Origin: Pelobates cultripes
Lineage: Eukaryota > Chordata > Amphibia > Anura > Pelobatidae
Direction: 5' to 3'
DNA: 64,000 nt
Assembly (NCBI GenBank): GCA_933207985.1
Contig: OW240921.1
Location: 22,976,257 to 23,040,256, forward strand
Position numbers and translations under genes: made by a program
The notes under the pieces: generated by a model
The model's input: the letters and a program-made list of their open reading frames with translations, nothing else
Databases searched by the model: none
Told to the model about the DNA's origin: nothing
In this document: piece after piece, positions 24,225 through 35,768 of the stretch
How the letters are laid out: each line of letters begins with the position of its first letter
Position numbering within the stretch: the first letter of the stretch is position 1

Positions 24225-25444
24225 TAATAAAGGTGAGGTAATCTAGACTTTTGACCTAGGCGACTTCTCTTCTCAGTGACAATACCTCCTGCTGCACTGA
24301 AGGTCCTTTCTGACAGGACACTTGAAGCGGGGCAGGCCAGAAGTTCTATCGCAAATTGGGATAGCTCAGGCCACAGGTCAAGCCTGCACACCCAGTAGTC
24401 CAGGGGTTCATCGCTCCTCAGAGTGTCGATATCTGCAGTTAAGGCGAGGTAGTCTGCACTACCTGTCGGTGATAAAGCTCTCTGAGGGTGGATCCGAAGG
24501 GCTGTGGCGATGCGTAGGACTTAAAAAGGTCCGCATGTCCTCCATCAACAACACGTCTCTAAAGCGTCCTGTCCTTGCCGGCGTGGTCATGGGAGGAGGA
24601 GGATGACTTCCACCTCTCCCCCTGTTAGATTCCCGTTGTGCTGTGACATCACCCTTATACGCTGTGTAAAGCATACTTTTAAATTTATTTTGCAAATGCT
24701 GCATCCTTTCATACTTGTTGTAATTCGGTAACATTTTCGCCACTTTCTGCTTATACCGGGGGTCTAGTAGCGTGGACACCCAGTACAGGTCGTTCTCCTT
24801 CAGCCTTTTTATACGAGGGTCCCTCAACAGGCACAACAGCATGAAAGACCCCATTTGCACAAGGTTGGATGCCGAGCTACTCATTTCCCGTTCCTCCTCC
24901 TCATTGATGTCAATGAAGGTATTTTCTTCCCCCCAGCCACGTACAACACCACAGGTACCAGATAGGTGACAACGAGCACCCTGGGATGCCTGTTGTGGTT
25001 GGTCTTGCTCCTCCTCTTCCTCCTCCAAGCCACATTCCTCCTCTGACTCTATCTTCCTCACAATCCTCTTGGCGTTGCGCGGAACAAAGCAAGCGATGCT
25101 GATAAGGCTGTTTGGAGATGATGGTGACCACAACTCTTCCTCTTCCTCTTCACGCTCATCTACGGCCTGATCCAGCACTCTTCGCAGGGCACGCTCCAGG
25201 AAGAAAACAAATGGTATGATGTCACTGATGGTGCCTTGGGTGCGACTGACTAAATTTGTCACCTCCTCAAAAGGACGCATGAGCCTACAGGCATTGCGCA
25301 TGAGCGTCCAGTAACGTGGCAAAAAAATTCCCAGCTCCGCAGAGGCTGTCCTAGCACCCCGGTCATACAAATACTCATTAATGGCTTTTTCTTGTTGGAG
25401 CAGGCGATTGAACATTAGGAGTGTTGAATTCCAACGTGTCGGGC
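24225..25444 (-). pseudogene. hAT transposase, C-terminal part, frameshifted and cut by the gap
   Basis: On the minus strand after the gap the frame reads TRWNSTLLMFNRLLQQEKAI, then RRVLDQAVDEREEEEEELWS, later YWVSTLLDPRYKQKVA, all typical of hAT (ZBED-like) transposases. After a frame break near 24460-24480 the dimerisation domain follows with DYWVCRLDLWPELSQFA, ACPASSVLSERTFSAAGG and IVTEKRSRLG, then a stop near 24230. The N-terminal zinc finger and the first catalytic residues lie in or beyond the gap. Long acidic runs interrupt the catalytic domain. It would have been the transposase for elements with tagtgatgtcgcgaa ends. Confidence 0.88.
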
Positions 25445-25445
25445 T

Positions 25446-25545
25446 NNNNNNNNNNNNNNNNNNNNNNNNNNNNNNNNNNNNNNNNNNNNNNNNNNNNNNN
25501 NNNNNNNNNNNNNNNNNNNNNNNNNNNNNNNNNNNNNNNNNNNNN
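25446..25545. other. Assembly gap of 100 N
   Basis: One hundred undetermined bases separate a minus-strand hAT transposase from a plus-strand DIRS element. The round size suggests a gap of unknown true length. ORFs that run through it are not real. Confidence 0.98.
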
Positions 25546-26426
25546 CCACCAACGGAACCATCTCCACGGGAGAAACATGGACGGCGCAGGAGCTTTCCAT
25601 GCACATCAATTGCCTCGAACTCCTGGCGGGATCCTTCTGCTGCATCCTCCTATGCATGGACAATGTCTCCGCAGTCCAGTACATCAAACGCCTGGGAGGC
25701 GCGCGCTCACGCCTGCTGTCAGATATCACGAGGGACATCTTCGACTATTGCCTCCCTCGCAACATCATGCTGCAGGCGGACTACTTACCGGGAGAAATCA
25801 ACCTCACAGCCGACTGGTTCTCTCGCCACTGGAGAGACGTCAGCGACTGGAAGCTAAACACGAGAATCTTCAGGGCCCTGGCAGCCCGGAGGGGTCCCTT
25901 TCACCTGGATCTGTTCGCCTCTCGCAACAATCACCAGACCCCGGAGTTCTTCAGCTGGCTCCCGGACCCGGAGAGCAAGGTGACAGACGCATTTCTCCAA
26001 CAATGGTCGACAACAGGGGCCTACGCCTTTCCCCCATTCTCCATGATTGCGAGAACACTACACCAGATGCGGACGCAACAGATCAAACTGGTTATCATAA
26101 CACCCTTGTGGCAGAGCCAACCATGGTTCCCGGTCCTCCTGGCCTCCTCCTACATGGATCCTCTCCTCCTACCATCCTTCCCGGACCTGCTCACGGATCC
26201 CAAAGGGTATCTCCACCCGCTCCTCCTAGAAGACCGGCTACCCCTGGTGGCTTGGTCTCTTTCCGGGGTTCCTGGCAAGTCAGCGGACTATCGCAGGCTG
26301 CTAGGGACCTCTTATGGGACTCATGGGCCCCGGGAACTAGGCGCTGTTACCTTTCAGCTTGGGCCTCCTGGTCTACTTGGTGCATGGAACGGCACTCCGA
26401 TCCATTTACAGCACCTATCCCCATGA
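25546..26426 (+). pseudogene. pol: DIRS1 RNase H end and methyltransferase-like domain
   Basis: The frame opens with MHINCLELLAGSF and MDNVSAVQYIKRLGG, then LQADYLPGEINLTADW, the last RNase H aspartate region. It continues with RGPFHLDLFASRNNHQTPEF, FSWLPDPES, AYAFPPFSMIARTL and IITPLWQSQPWFPVLL. This second domain is the one compared in the literature to phage DNA adenine methyltransferases in DIRS1-like elements. The open frame ends at 26426. The 5' part is missing at the gap. Confidence 0.82.
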
Positions 26427-27201
26427 TTCTTAATTTTCTTTCCTCATTGTTCTCATCTGGCCGCTCTTACCGTTCTGTCAACGTCGTTCGCTCCGCGATT
26501 TCGGCGGCCCATACCCCCGTCGGGGATCTCCCGGTCGGCAAAGACCCTCTGGTCTGCCGACCTACTCCGCGGTATGCGGCTCCGCCACCCCCCGACCCCC
26601 AGATACCCTCACCTATGGGATGTGGGACTGGTTCTCCATTTTTTCAGGGATTGGCTTCCGAATGACCGGCTCTCCCTATGCCAACTATCCGCTAAGTGCG
26701 CTTTTCTCCTTTTGTCTAGTGTCTTTCCGACGGGTTTCGGACGTTCGGGCCTTCGATGTTGACGGCTTCGAGGTGGCCCCTGAAGGGGTCACATTCCACA
26801 TTTATTGTCCCACTAAGTCGGGTTCGACTTCGGTCTTTTACCCCTTTTTTCCCAACGACCCGCAGCTCTGTGTTGTGTCCACCCTCCGCAGGTATGTTTC
26901 GGTTACCTCCTCACTCCGTTCCTCTACGTCGGGTCAACTCCTAGTCTCCTACGTGCGCCCTCACGCCCCAGTCTCGGTCACCACGCTGGCCCGATGGATC
27001 CGCTGGATCCTTTCCCTCGCAGGTATAGACCCCGCGTTCAGCGCCCACTCCGTTTGTGGAGCGGCGGCTTCATCAGCCTTCCTGGCAGGGGCGTCCCTTT
27101 CGGATATTCTCCGAACGGTGGACTGGTCTAGGGAATCTACTTTCCGTACCTTTTATTTTCGCACTCCCCCTTCTGCGGGGACATCTCTTCTTCAGCATTA
27201 A
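26280..27201 (+). pseudogene. DIRS1 tyrosine recombinase with two frame breaks and a lost catalytic Arg
   Basis: Overlapping the methyltransferase frame, the recombinase starts near SGLSQAARDLLWDSWAPG and reads WAPGTRRCYLSAWASW, then changes frame near 26565 (MRLRHPPTPRYPHLWD) and again near 26705 (VSFRRVSDVRAFDVDGF, holding the first catalytic Arg). The HxxR motif is changed: codon 27055-27057 is TGT, giving HSVCGAA instead of the expected HSVRGAA. A single CGT-to-TGT change explains it. The tail DWSRESTFRTFYF keeps the Trp and Tyr. It stops at 27199-27201. Confidence 0.85.
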
Positions 27202-27203
27202 AA

Positions 27204-27305
27204 TTGCAAAATAGGAAGCCTCCTGTCATGTTATAAAATTGAAGATTATGCTAGCTTTAGTGTACTAATAATCTTAATTTTAATAAGGACAGGAGGCGAG
27301 TATTT
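27204..27305. repeat. Internal complementary region of the DIRS1 element
   Basis: The part 27238-27305 is the inverse complement of the right terminal repeat (27927-27998), and the part 27204-27237 resembles that repeat in direct order (gcaaaata...gcctcctgtc). Such a palindromic internal complementary region is used by DIRS1 elements as template for joining the ends of the circular copy. Confidence 0.85.
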
Positions 27306-27924
27306 TCCCTCCCTTCTGTTCCCTACCCTGACTCCTCGGGGGAGTGGATCTCAAGGTGACGGATATTGGGTTTGATTTTAGTAGTCTCTCTATCATCGGG
27401 ACATATTCGAAATCTCTTCCATCTCTCACCCTAGTATTTCCACCTAGGCGGACATATTTTAGTTGTACAACATGCTTACACCTACACACATTTAGCCACT
27501 GGCCAGTTTACACTCTGTTTGTAATGATTTAATTTACACCATTCTGTTAAGGCCCACAGGCGTGAACAGTTACGGTTCATTACCTAACCTATTTTATACT
27601 CTCCTTTCAGTGTAACCCTCTTCAGGACCTCCACTGGTCGCTGGTTTGTTAACCTCACGACTCCGTAGGATGGGTGGAAGGCTTTGTTTGGTCTTATCTC
27701 CAACCTTGTTTACCAGAAGTCTCCTCAAGTTCCCCTCGCCAGAGACCGCAGTTGCAGTTTTTCGTTGAGTTTCTGGACGTTCGAGCTCAATCTGGACTTG
27801 GATGTCGCTTCAAGAAAGAGGAAGTGTACAGGCAGCATGACCCTTATATACTATGCTGCTCAGTGATTTACTTGTTACTCTTTACGTTTTTCTTTACTGC
27901 TGTGGAGTTTAGTAAAGAGAGTTA

Positions 27925-27998
27925 ATGCAAAATACTCGCCTCCTGTCCTTATTAAAATTAAGATTATTAGTACACTAAAGCTAGCATAATCTTCAATT
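27925..27998. repeat. Right terminal inverted repeat of the DIRS1 element
   Basis: It begins aatgcaaaatactcgcctcc and ends ctagcataatcttcaa, complementary to the internal region. Between the two lies about 620 bases without a supported ORF. Confidence 0.82.
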
Positions 27999-28089
27999 TG
28001 CTCCAACAGTTTTTTTATTGTTTAAGCTATTGATGTGGATTGCTGTTTCATATACTGGATACTTGGTTTTATCCCCTGTTTACCCCTTA

Positions 28090-28390
28090 TTACTTATACT
28101 CTGTAACTTTACAAGTGCTTATTTTCTCCCCTTATTACTTATTCTCTGTCACTTTACTAGTGCTTATTTTCTATAATGGTGGTTCTTTCTCCCCTTATTA
28201 CTATTAATCCGTCACTTTAAAAGTGCTTATTTTTGTTTTATTATTGCGGTTCTCCCACCCCTTTCTCCCCTTGTTATTTATAATACTGTCACTTTGCAAG
28301 TGCTTATTTTCCATAATTGTGGTTTCTCCCACCCCTTTCTCCCCTTGTTATTTATAATACTGTCACTTTGCAAGTGTTTTTTTTTACTTG
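28090..28390. repeat. Short tandem array, four to five units
   Basis: The phrase ctccccttattactta, then ctgtcactttacaagtgctt and attttc recurs at spacings of about 60-80 bases. Variants include ttatttataatactgtcact. Confidence 0.75.
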
Positions 28391-29525
28391 TATATTTGCT
28401 GTTTCCCCTGTCTGTCTCTTTTGCGAATCGCGGTCTTTTAGTCGGGTTCTGGGGCTGTTCCCAAGGATGCTGGGGTGTTGGTGGTGCAAGGGGGCGGCCG
28501 CCTGATCATGGACCGCGTGGCATTACCGCGACATCCTCGGTGGCCATCTTGTTTTCACCAGTTCGTGATTCACACGAACTGGCTCTTTATATATTGTTTC
28601 TTTTTAATAATTTGTTTGATTACTACAGTAAATCAGAGGGATTGCACATCAAAGAGTTTGCATTATGTATTTATAGACTTCACATATGTCATTGTCGCTG
28701 AAATGAGCACATAGGCACTATATGTGTAAACGGGTTAAAAACCCAATCACAAGAAAGAGTAAGAGGGAATGGATATTACAAATTTCATTGGAATACCAAA
28801 TCAATCAGTGGCGTACACATGACCCATGGGGCCCCGGTGCGAAAATTGATCAGAGACAACAAGGGACATTTACTGTTTGGCCTTCCCGCAACGTTACGTT
28901 CAAGGCGGAATATCTACCGGAGATCAGCAACCTTACTATACTATATGGGACAAGAAAGATAAGAAAATCATCTAAAGAAGGGAGAGGGTCGACTCCACGG
29001 ACGCTAAGAGCACACTAATTGAGCTAAATCGTCTAGCTCCAAAAATCGTGAGTGGTGAATTGACTCTTCCCTTTTTTCAATATATTATTATACAGTTTAC
29101 ACTATGATATCGTTTTTGTGTTTGTTTTTAAGGAACAACATATTAACCATTAGGATCTCAATATAGGACAAAAATGTAAGGTGTGTATATATATATATAT
29201 ATATATATACCTATTTTCCTACTGCACCGTGAATTATTTCACTAATATAGCACGTCACCATCACATTGGTTTATATTTCTATGATATAAGATAAGATTAT
29301 GGTGATATAGCAGCTGTTTGTATAACGTTTGCACAAATTGTGTTTTTGTATACCATTTACAGATTAGCGCTGGTACTTCCATGTTGTACGTTGTAATTTT
29401 ATATTTACTTGCTGTTGTGTGCATCACAAACACCTTGCAACCTATTTCTACTAAATAATTTATTTAAACAAACAGAAATCGAAACCACCCTCAAAAATTT
29501 AAATAAATAAAAAAAATTGTATGTG
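28391..29525. repeat. Spacer with DIRS RNase H scrap and TA run
   Basis: At about 28875-28940 one frame reads RNVTFKAEYLPEISN, a scrap of a DIRS RNase H end. At 28808-28855 there is a short segment with cagtggcgtacacatg and ggggccccggtgcgaaaatt, shared with the hAT element at 44113-45904. A TA run lies near 29185-29210. Nothing else is recognised. Confidence 0.55.
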
Positions 29526-31169
29526 TCAAGGCCGTTTGGCCTGTATTTGTGGAAGGGGCTGGCATTAAGTCACTCCCCTATACAAGGTCCAACCCTTACC
29601 TGACTCCACACCGTTCAAGGTCAGCGTCTGAATGCACTTCCAGTTCATCCAGTCGCCATTTTGGAATACTTCTGTGTCCCACAAGGTTTTCCATCGCTGA
29701 ACTGTGTCCAGGAATCCTTCTGCAGATTTCCTTTGGATCAACTTCTTGCCTACTATCACCGCGGATCGCGTCCTAGTGACTATCAAACAGTAAGTAGACC
29801 TAACCGTTATGCCAGGCAACAAGGCCCACAGCATCAAATACGGTTCAGGTCCTCACTTACTGTACGCGTTCGGCTATTTCTGCACTTAAAATCTGTATAC
29901 TATATCCATCCGTGTTCAGCTGTTCGTTTACACAGCATTTTCATTAGACGTTTATGTACTTAATATGTTGTGCTGCATATTCTCCCATTTAATTAATCGC
30001 TTAAACATTTTCGCATACATGTCTACGTTCTTGCGGTCAAAACGCACGAACACGCTATACAAGTAATGCTACTGATTCTCCTGTCACTTACTGTTCAGGA
30101 CTTTCACATCGCACGAACAATATTCACATATATAATAGCACTGCCGACTGGGCAGCCATTCGGCCATAGCAAGTCAAACCTTGCTAGTCTTATGTTGTCC
30201 AGTTCGTACGGTTAAACACACGGGCACAGACAATTGTTGGGAATAAAGAATTATTGCTTAAATGTTACATGTTGAGAACTACACTCACGAATGGGTTACA
30301 AATAGGTCCCAGTTACACATATGGGTATTCACATGTTTAAAGATTCCACACTGCCACCTTCAGGTCAGCAAGGATATTGCAATTACTGTAATATCACATT
30401 ACTTTCCTGTACACCATACATAATATCACAGATATATCATACTTTTCCCTAAGGGGTTTATATACATTTCTACATTTTCCTTTACTACTTCATTTGCCTA
30501 CCAACTACAAGGCAACATACAGAATTAAGGAGATCTTACAAACACCATCTCCTGAACTATACAGGTCAATACGAACATAATTAAAGATAATATAATTGTG
30601 TCACTTGTATATATTTTTCATACAGTTCATCTATTTAGTTACAGGTACTACTATTACCTATATGGATTACCAGGTTCAATAACCTATGCTACCAGGTACA
30701 TACACCTGCTTACAGTAGACCTATTCAAAATCCCCCACAAGACAGACAAGTACTGGCAATTAGGGTCATAGGGGCCAATAGTTAATTCCCCCTTTTTCTG
30801 CAATTATGCTTAGGATTAGTGGTCCCGCGAGGCCAACACCCCGCTTCAAACTCGGAAGCAAACACCCCTCGGGCCACACGTGAGCTAGCCGCCTCGCACG
30901 TTTCATTGAGAGGGCCTCGCCTGTCACTCCCTTTCCTATTTTCTGGTTACAGTCACTGAGAGGCCGACATCCTGCCACAACGTTCGGTGGCCACAACAAT
31001 CCCCTCGCGCCAACCATAGATAGAGCCTCTCAAGCCACTTGGCAACTAGCAGGGCCTCACCTGTCACCAATAAACAATAAGCATAATGGTTTTGCCTCAC
31101 GGCATAGCTAGTAGCCAGTACTAAACTAATAAGTTCAAATAATAAATCTATCTTTCCTTTTATTTAAGT
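29526..31169 (+). repeat. 5' leader of Ngaro-like copy a
   Basis: This 1.6-kb stretch has no gene but is shared with the inverted copy b (60240-61900), including the segments around 29560-29840 and 30766-31110. It probably contains the promoter and the 5' repeat unit. Confidence 0.7.
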
Positions 31170-32501
31170 ATGTCTCTTGAAGGTGATGAAGAGCTATCTC
31201 TTCATGCCACCCCAACTAGGGTCGAGACACCCTCTCGTAGAGGAGACATTGCCAGTCCAGCATCAATCAGATCCTGGACAATCCCACGTATCACCACGGA
31301 GTTAAGGAGGCGACAAATCCCTTACCCTGCCACAGCAAGGAAAGCGGAGCTATTTAAACTCCTTAACACTACAATCAACAACACGGAAGCAGGGGAAGGC
31401 CCCAGCAACACCAATTTAGGTGATATCCAGGCTATGCTGGCCTCACTCATGACATCTATGGGCAAGGTCAATGACAGACTGGCTAATCTCGAGGCACTCA
31501 CCACAGCCCTCACCAAGGCTGGTCTTCCTGATACTGCTCAACAGGCACCAACCGAACCACGGGCCACGGGTATGGTTATTTCCTCAGATTATCAGGACGT
31601 TGACCCTGCATACACTATCCCAGCCCACATTAAGAGGGACATCCTGGAAGGCCAAGACATCAACCTGGCATCCCTACTAATTGCCTCCCAGGATGTGGTG
31701 GAGAACAAAACCTATATGTACAATGAAGTTTCTGTAGTGGTCAGATCAAAAAACGCAAGGTTAAACCGTAAACTGACCATTCCAGAATTTGTGTTAGCCT
31801 TTGGTATTATTAGAGATGTAATTTGTGAAGTGTACCCTAATAGAAGAGAAGAATTTGATCGCTATATGCACAAGCTAGTGGACCTGGGGAAAAAATATGG
31901 TGGATCTGCTTTTTATGACTACCATAGGTCTTTTTCCACTAAAGTGTCTGTAGCTCTCTCTCAGTATGGTACCCGTATCAACTGGAGCAGACTAGATACA
32001 GAGCTGTTTTGTAGACACTTCGCAGGTCTCAAAACACCGGCTTGTGCATCCTGCTCTTCTACCACTCACACTACCAATTTTTGTTCTCACACGGCAGACG
32101 ACCGTAATCAGTCACCTAGCACAAGCTACGCGGGTAGAACTGAGAGAACCACCAGAGACAAACTGGGTCGTCCTATCATTTTCTTTGGTAAATCACAAGT
32201 TTGCAATAATTTCAATGTGGGCACATGTAGCTTTAGTGCATGCAGGTTATTGGATATTTGTTCACATTGTTTCAGGGCACATGCGCATACCATGTGTCCA
32301 AATAAAATGTACCCTAAACCGTACCTAACGTCTGTTAACATTCATGTCTTCTCAGCACTACTAACCAATCACCCTTCCAGACATATGGTACATTTTCTCA
32401 TTTCTGGATTCTCAGAGGGGTTTCATACAGGCATTATACATATGCCCACAGGCCAACTCGAATGTCCTAACAATCAGCACAACAAAACCCAGCAGCCATA
32501 G
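31170..32501 (+). CDS. gag: Gag-like ORF of Ngaro-like copy a, with SAP-like N-terminus
   Basis: This is a 443-residue open frame. Residues about 33-66 (IRSWTIPRITTELRRRQI, then PYPATARKAELFKLLN) look like a SAP helix-extension-helix domain, which usually binds DNA or RNA. A middle alpha-helical block (about 150-300) may be capsid-like. Near the C-terminus a cysteine/histidine cluster (VCNNFNVGTC...CSHCFRAH...MCP) should be a zinc finger. The last 40 residues are the kind usually found just before RT (HFLISGFSEGFHTG). The RT frame follows in another phase. Function is inferred from position and motifs. Confidence 0.78.
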   Translation: MSLEGDEELSLHATPTRVETPSRRGDIASPASIRSWTIPRITTELRRRQIPYPATARKAELFKLLNTTINNTEAGEGPSNTNLGDIQAMLASLMTSMGKVNDRLANLEALTTALTKAGLPDTAQQAPTEPRATGMVISSDYQDVDPAYTIPAHIKRDILEGQDINLASLLIASQDVVENKTYMYNEVSVVVRSKNARLNRKLTIPEFVLAFGIIRDVICEVYPNRREEFDRYMHKLVDLGKKYGGSAFYDYHRSFSTKVSVALSQYGTRINWSRLDTELFCRHFAGLKTPACASCSSTTHTTNFCSHTADDRNQSPSTSYAGRTERTTRDKLGRPIIFFGKSQVCNNFNVGTCSFSACRLLDICSHCFRAHAHTMCPNKMYPKPYLTSVNIHVFSALLTNHPSRHMVHFLISGFSEGFHTGIIHMPTGQLECPNNQHNKTQQP

Positions 32502-34830
32502 ACACACTCTTAGCCCAAGAGCTGGCAGAGGGGTTCTTGTTCGGGTCTTTCAAAACCCCACCTTTTACGGCATGGCGCACAAATCCCATAGGGATAGTCA
32601 CAGGGAAAACTTCCCTCAAGCAAAGGCTCATCATAGATCTGTCGGCCCCTCATACCTCATCTACACCGAGTCTGAACTCTCTTATTCCCTCAGAAGAGTT
32701 TTCCCTACAATATGCCACTATAGACCATGCTATAACAGCCATTATGCAAGCAGGGATTGGAGCATGGCTAAGTAAGACAGACATTACCAATGCCTTTAAA
32801 CTACTACCTATCCATCCCACACTATGGCACTTACATGGCATCAAATGGACAGATAACTATTACTTTTTCTCCCGCTTAACCTTTGGGTCAAAAAGTAGCC
32901 CCAAAATCTTCGACACTTTTGCTGAAACACTTTTCTGGTTGTTACTTAATGTGTCTAGATGCACCATAGTCATCCATTATCTGGATGATTTCTTACTGAT
33001 TGAAGCAAACTCCCTTCCCCCCAGGAGTCTCAAAGCAACTATTAGTTTGTTTGACCACCTTGGAGTCCCGGTATCCAACAAGAAAACCGAAGGCCCAGAT
33101 ACAATTATTACATTTCTAGGTATACAACTAGACTCTGCCTTCATGCAAGCTAGTTTACCACAAGAGAAAATCACAAACATACTTAACAGCATTAACCATT
33201 ACATTTTGCTGGGTAATTGCAACTGCAAGGAACTACAATCCCTCATAGGTTCTTTGAACTTTGCCATGCGCATCATTCCTCAAGGGCGGGCTTTCATATC
33301 CAGACTTCTCTCTCTTTTTCCACATTTCAAACACGACAACTGTAGACTATCCTTGGATGCGCATGCCACGGCAGACCTATATATGTGGAAAGAATTCTTG
33401 ACCACCTGGAATGGTAAAAGCTTGTTCCTACCAGAGTTGACTGACACGTCTCCAACAATATGGTCAGACACGGCGTCTACCACAGGTTTCGCAGCAATCT
33501 TTGGGAACAAATGGCTTTGGGGTAAGTGGCTTGAAGAAGTCTATGACTTAGAAGGCTTTTTTACAACCTCAGCTCTTTTTGAGATTTATCCCTGTGACGA
33601 AGTGCCCTTCGCCACTTGTGCCTGGAGGGGACTACTGGCTAGCCTCCTGCCTTCTATGGCCCCTGTGCTGATAGCTGTATTTTACCCTGCAATAAGGTTT
33701 ATTTGGGTATTTCTGCCGGGTTGTTCGGGACTTCTGGTATGTGAGTAGTGCTACCCCAGATAGCTATGCCATGGAGCCAATTCGTGTAACAAAAGACTAT
33801 GGAAAAGACTTTTGCTCCATGGCGATTGAATTGTATGTATGTGATCTGAGCGTCATTCAATAATAATGTGCACTCAGATATAAGCTATCTGGGGATATGT
33901 TGCATGTATATGTTTTATGTAGTAATTGTAACATTGGGTAATTTTATGTCTTTTTGTAACCATGTGGTTAATGGAGTCTTGCCTCTGTCCTGGGAGATAA
34001 TTTGATTACTTCCCAATAATCTCCAGGATAGAGAGCAGGGATTGTGATGTCACTGTGGGAGTGTTTTGTTTGTATTGTCTGTGATTGGTTATACTGTGTC
34101 CCACCCTGTGGGATGTCCCCTTGCATGGGGACTTGAATAAAAGCCAGTGTGTGGTCATTAAAACCAGATCATCTTGTACCTTTCTTGAAGCCTTGGCTCA
34201 TGTTTGGGGGAAGGGATACCTACACTCTGGGGATTGCTATAATCACTTACTCCCCAGAGTAAGCTCTTGCAATAGCTTGATTTGTTCCTGCTACGCTCTC
34301 TGGATTTAGGAGAGGTTCACCCACTGGAAGCTGGATCCTGGTCATGGATCCAGGGTGGGTGGAGACGGCGAGACCCCAGCGTAGTTGTATCGCTGGAATT
34401 GGGGTCTGCAGTGCTGATGGTGTCGGTTGGAGTTCTTGGAGTCCTCAGCAAGCACTAGGCGCATCGATTGGCGGAGGTACTCAGTCGGAGTGCCACTGTT
34501 CCGTCACAATCCCATTGTAGCAGCTGCCGTGGCGTGGGGACATTTATGGTCAGGCTTATCAGTCCGTTGCCACACAGACAACCAAGCAACATGTCACATC
34601 ATTAACAAAGGCCGTTCATCATCCCTAACAATTATGAGATTTCTCAGGAAGCTCACGTGGTTAGCAGCATGTCACAATTTTTACTTGGTCTGCTTTTAAA
34701 TACCAGGCATTACTAACATAGCAGCTGACTGTCTGTCTCGTTTCAACTTTCAGGCTTTTCAGCAAGCACTTCCGTCAGCAGCACTTACAGCCACAGCCGC
34801 CCCTCCGTTCCAGCAGCTAACCATGGACTA
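32477..34830 (+). pseudogene. pol: RT-RNase H of Ngaro-like copy a, interrupted by an LTR
   Basis: The first part (open frame with Met at 32537) has KTDITNAF (residues 80-87 from that Met), LTFGSKSSPKIF and YLDDF (148-152), an intact-looking RT active site, then the RNase H start WSDTASTTGF. At LFEIYP (33592) the frame runs into a solo LTR. The frame resumes after 34509 with AAAVAWGHLWSGLSVRCHTD, meets a stop at about 34698 (TTTTAA where copy b reads TTTCATG), and ends with ITNIAADCLSRF. The frame is also open upstream of the Met, overlapping gag, so the real junction with gag may be a frameshift. Confidence 0.88.
33593..34508 (+). mobile_element. Solo LTR (916 bp) of a Ty3/gypsy-type element
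   Basis: It starts tgtgacgaagtgcccttcgc and ends tgttccgtcaca, i.e. TG...CA, flanked by a perfect 5-bp duplication atccc (33588-33592 and 34509-34513). It contains an aataaaagcc polyadenylation signal near 34135. The uninterrupted RNase H sequence in copy b shows the exact pre-insertion state. A related LTR piece lies at 37150-37310. Confidence 0.93.
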
Positions 34831-34839
34831 GAAATAATC

Positions 34840-35768
34840 ATGCAACATAGCAGGGTTCTGTCCAAACTTGCACTATCATCCAACACTCACAAAGCATACA
34901 ACAGAGCCTTCACACTTTTCACAAGATTCCTATCCGACCACGACATAACTCATCCTTTCGTCATGACATCTATTATAGCCTTTGCTTCTTTTTGCCACCT
35001 TACATTACATTATCTTACAACACAATCAAATTATATCTGACAGGCATTCAACATCATATGCTAACTCTACAACCCAATACACATAGTTTCATGTCATCTT
35101 ATCAGGTAAAGAATATACTTAGAGGTATTCAGAAATCCGTTCCTCCACCTCTTCCACAGAGATTACCTATAGATAACACACTTTTCCAGTCATTATCCGA
35201 CCTATTAGACTTCAAACTTTTCCAATCTACTACCAACGCAGTCATCAAAGCTGCCATGTACATAGCATTCTATGGGTTCCTCAGGCCAAGGGAATTTACT
35301 ACTATCACCACCACTCAAAAAGACAGATGTCTTCTACGCACACACCTACGCAAACACATGGATCACTACATACTGTCTCTACCTCAGTCAAAAACAAGCC
35401 AACACGCACCTCCTGTGGAGAGATATTTTCCTACACACACCAAATGGTGTCCAGTAACAGCTCTGGATTCCTACCTTTCACCTACCCCATCAACGCCATT
35501 GCTACACCTATTTTCACTAGAAGGCGCTGTACTCACTACTACAACTTTCATGCGATACATCAGATCTCTGTTAACGATGCTAGGTCTTAACCCTTCACTC
35601 TACTCGGGTCACTCCTTCCGCATAGGGGCGGCTTCCACAGCTTCCAGCGCAAACATACCGGTGCATATCATTAAGTCATTAGGGTGGTGGAAGTCATCCG
35701 CCTACACAACCTACATACCAAAACCTACACAAGAATTAAGAAAGGCTTTTAAAGAAATGTCTGGATAA
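34840..35768 (+). pseudogene. Tyrosine recombinase of Ngaro-like copy a, one frame break
   Basis: The N-terminal part (34840-35037) reads SKLALSSNTHKAYNRAFTL, then the frame shifts near 35000-35015. The remaining 258-residue frame holds GFLRPREF (first catalytic Arg), LSLPQSKTSQHAP (Lys region), GHSFRIGAAS (HxxR), LGWWKSSAY and TTYIPKP (Tyr). All catalytic positions seem present. It follows RNase H without a gap and would integrate the element. Confidence 0.87.

Larger units (their letters stand above)
25546..27998 (+). mobile_element. DIRS1-type retrotransposon, 3' two-fifths
   Basis: It contains the end of RNase H, a methyltransferase-like domain, an overlapping tyrosine recombinase frame, an internal complementary region (27204-27305) and the right terminal inverted repeat (27925-27998). 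This order is that of DIRS1 elements and differs from the Ngaro copies in this window. The gag, RT and left terminal repeat are absent; they fall in the gap or are lost. Confidence 0.85.

Noticed and set aside
24459..26665. ORFs of 381 and 414 residues that run through the N gap.
   Set aside because: Undetermined bases were translated as X. The real content on each side belongs to different elements and strands.
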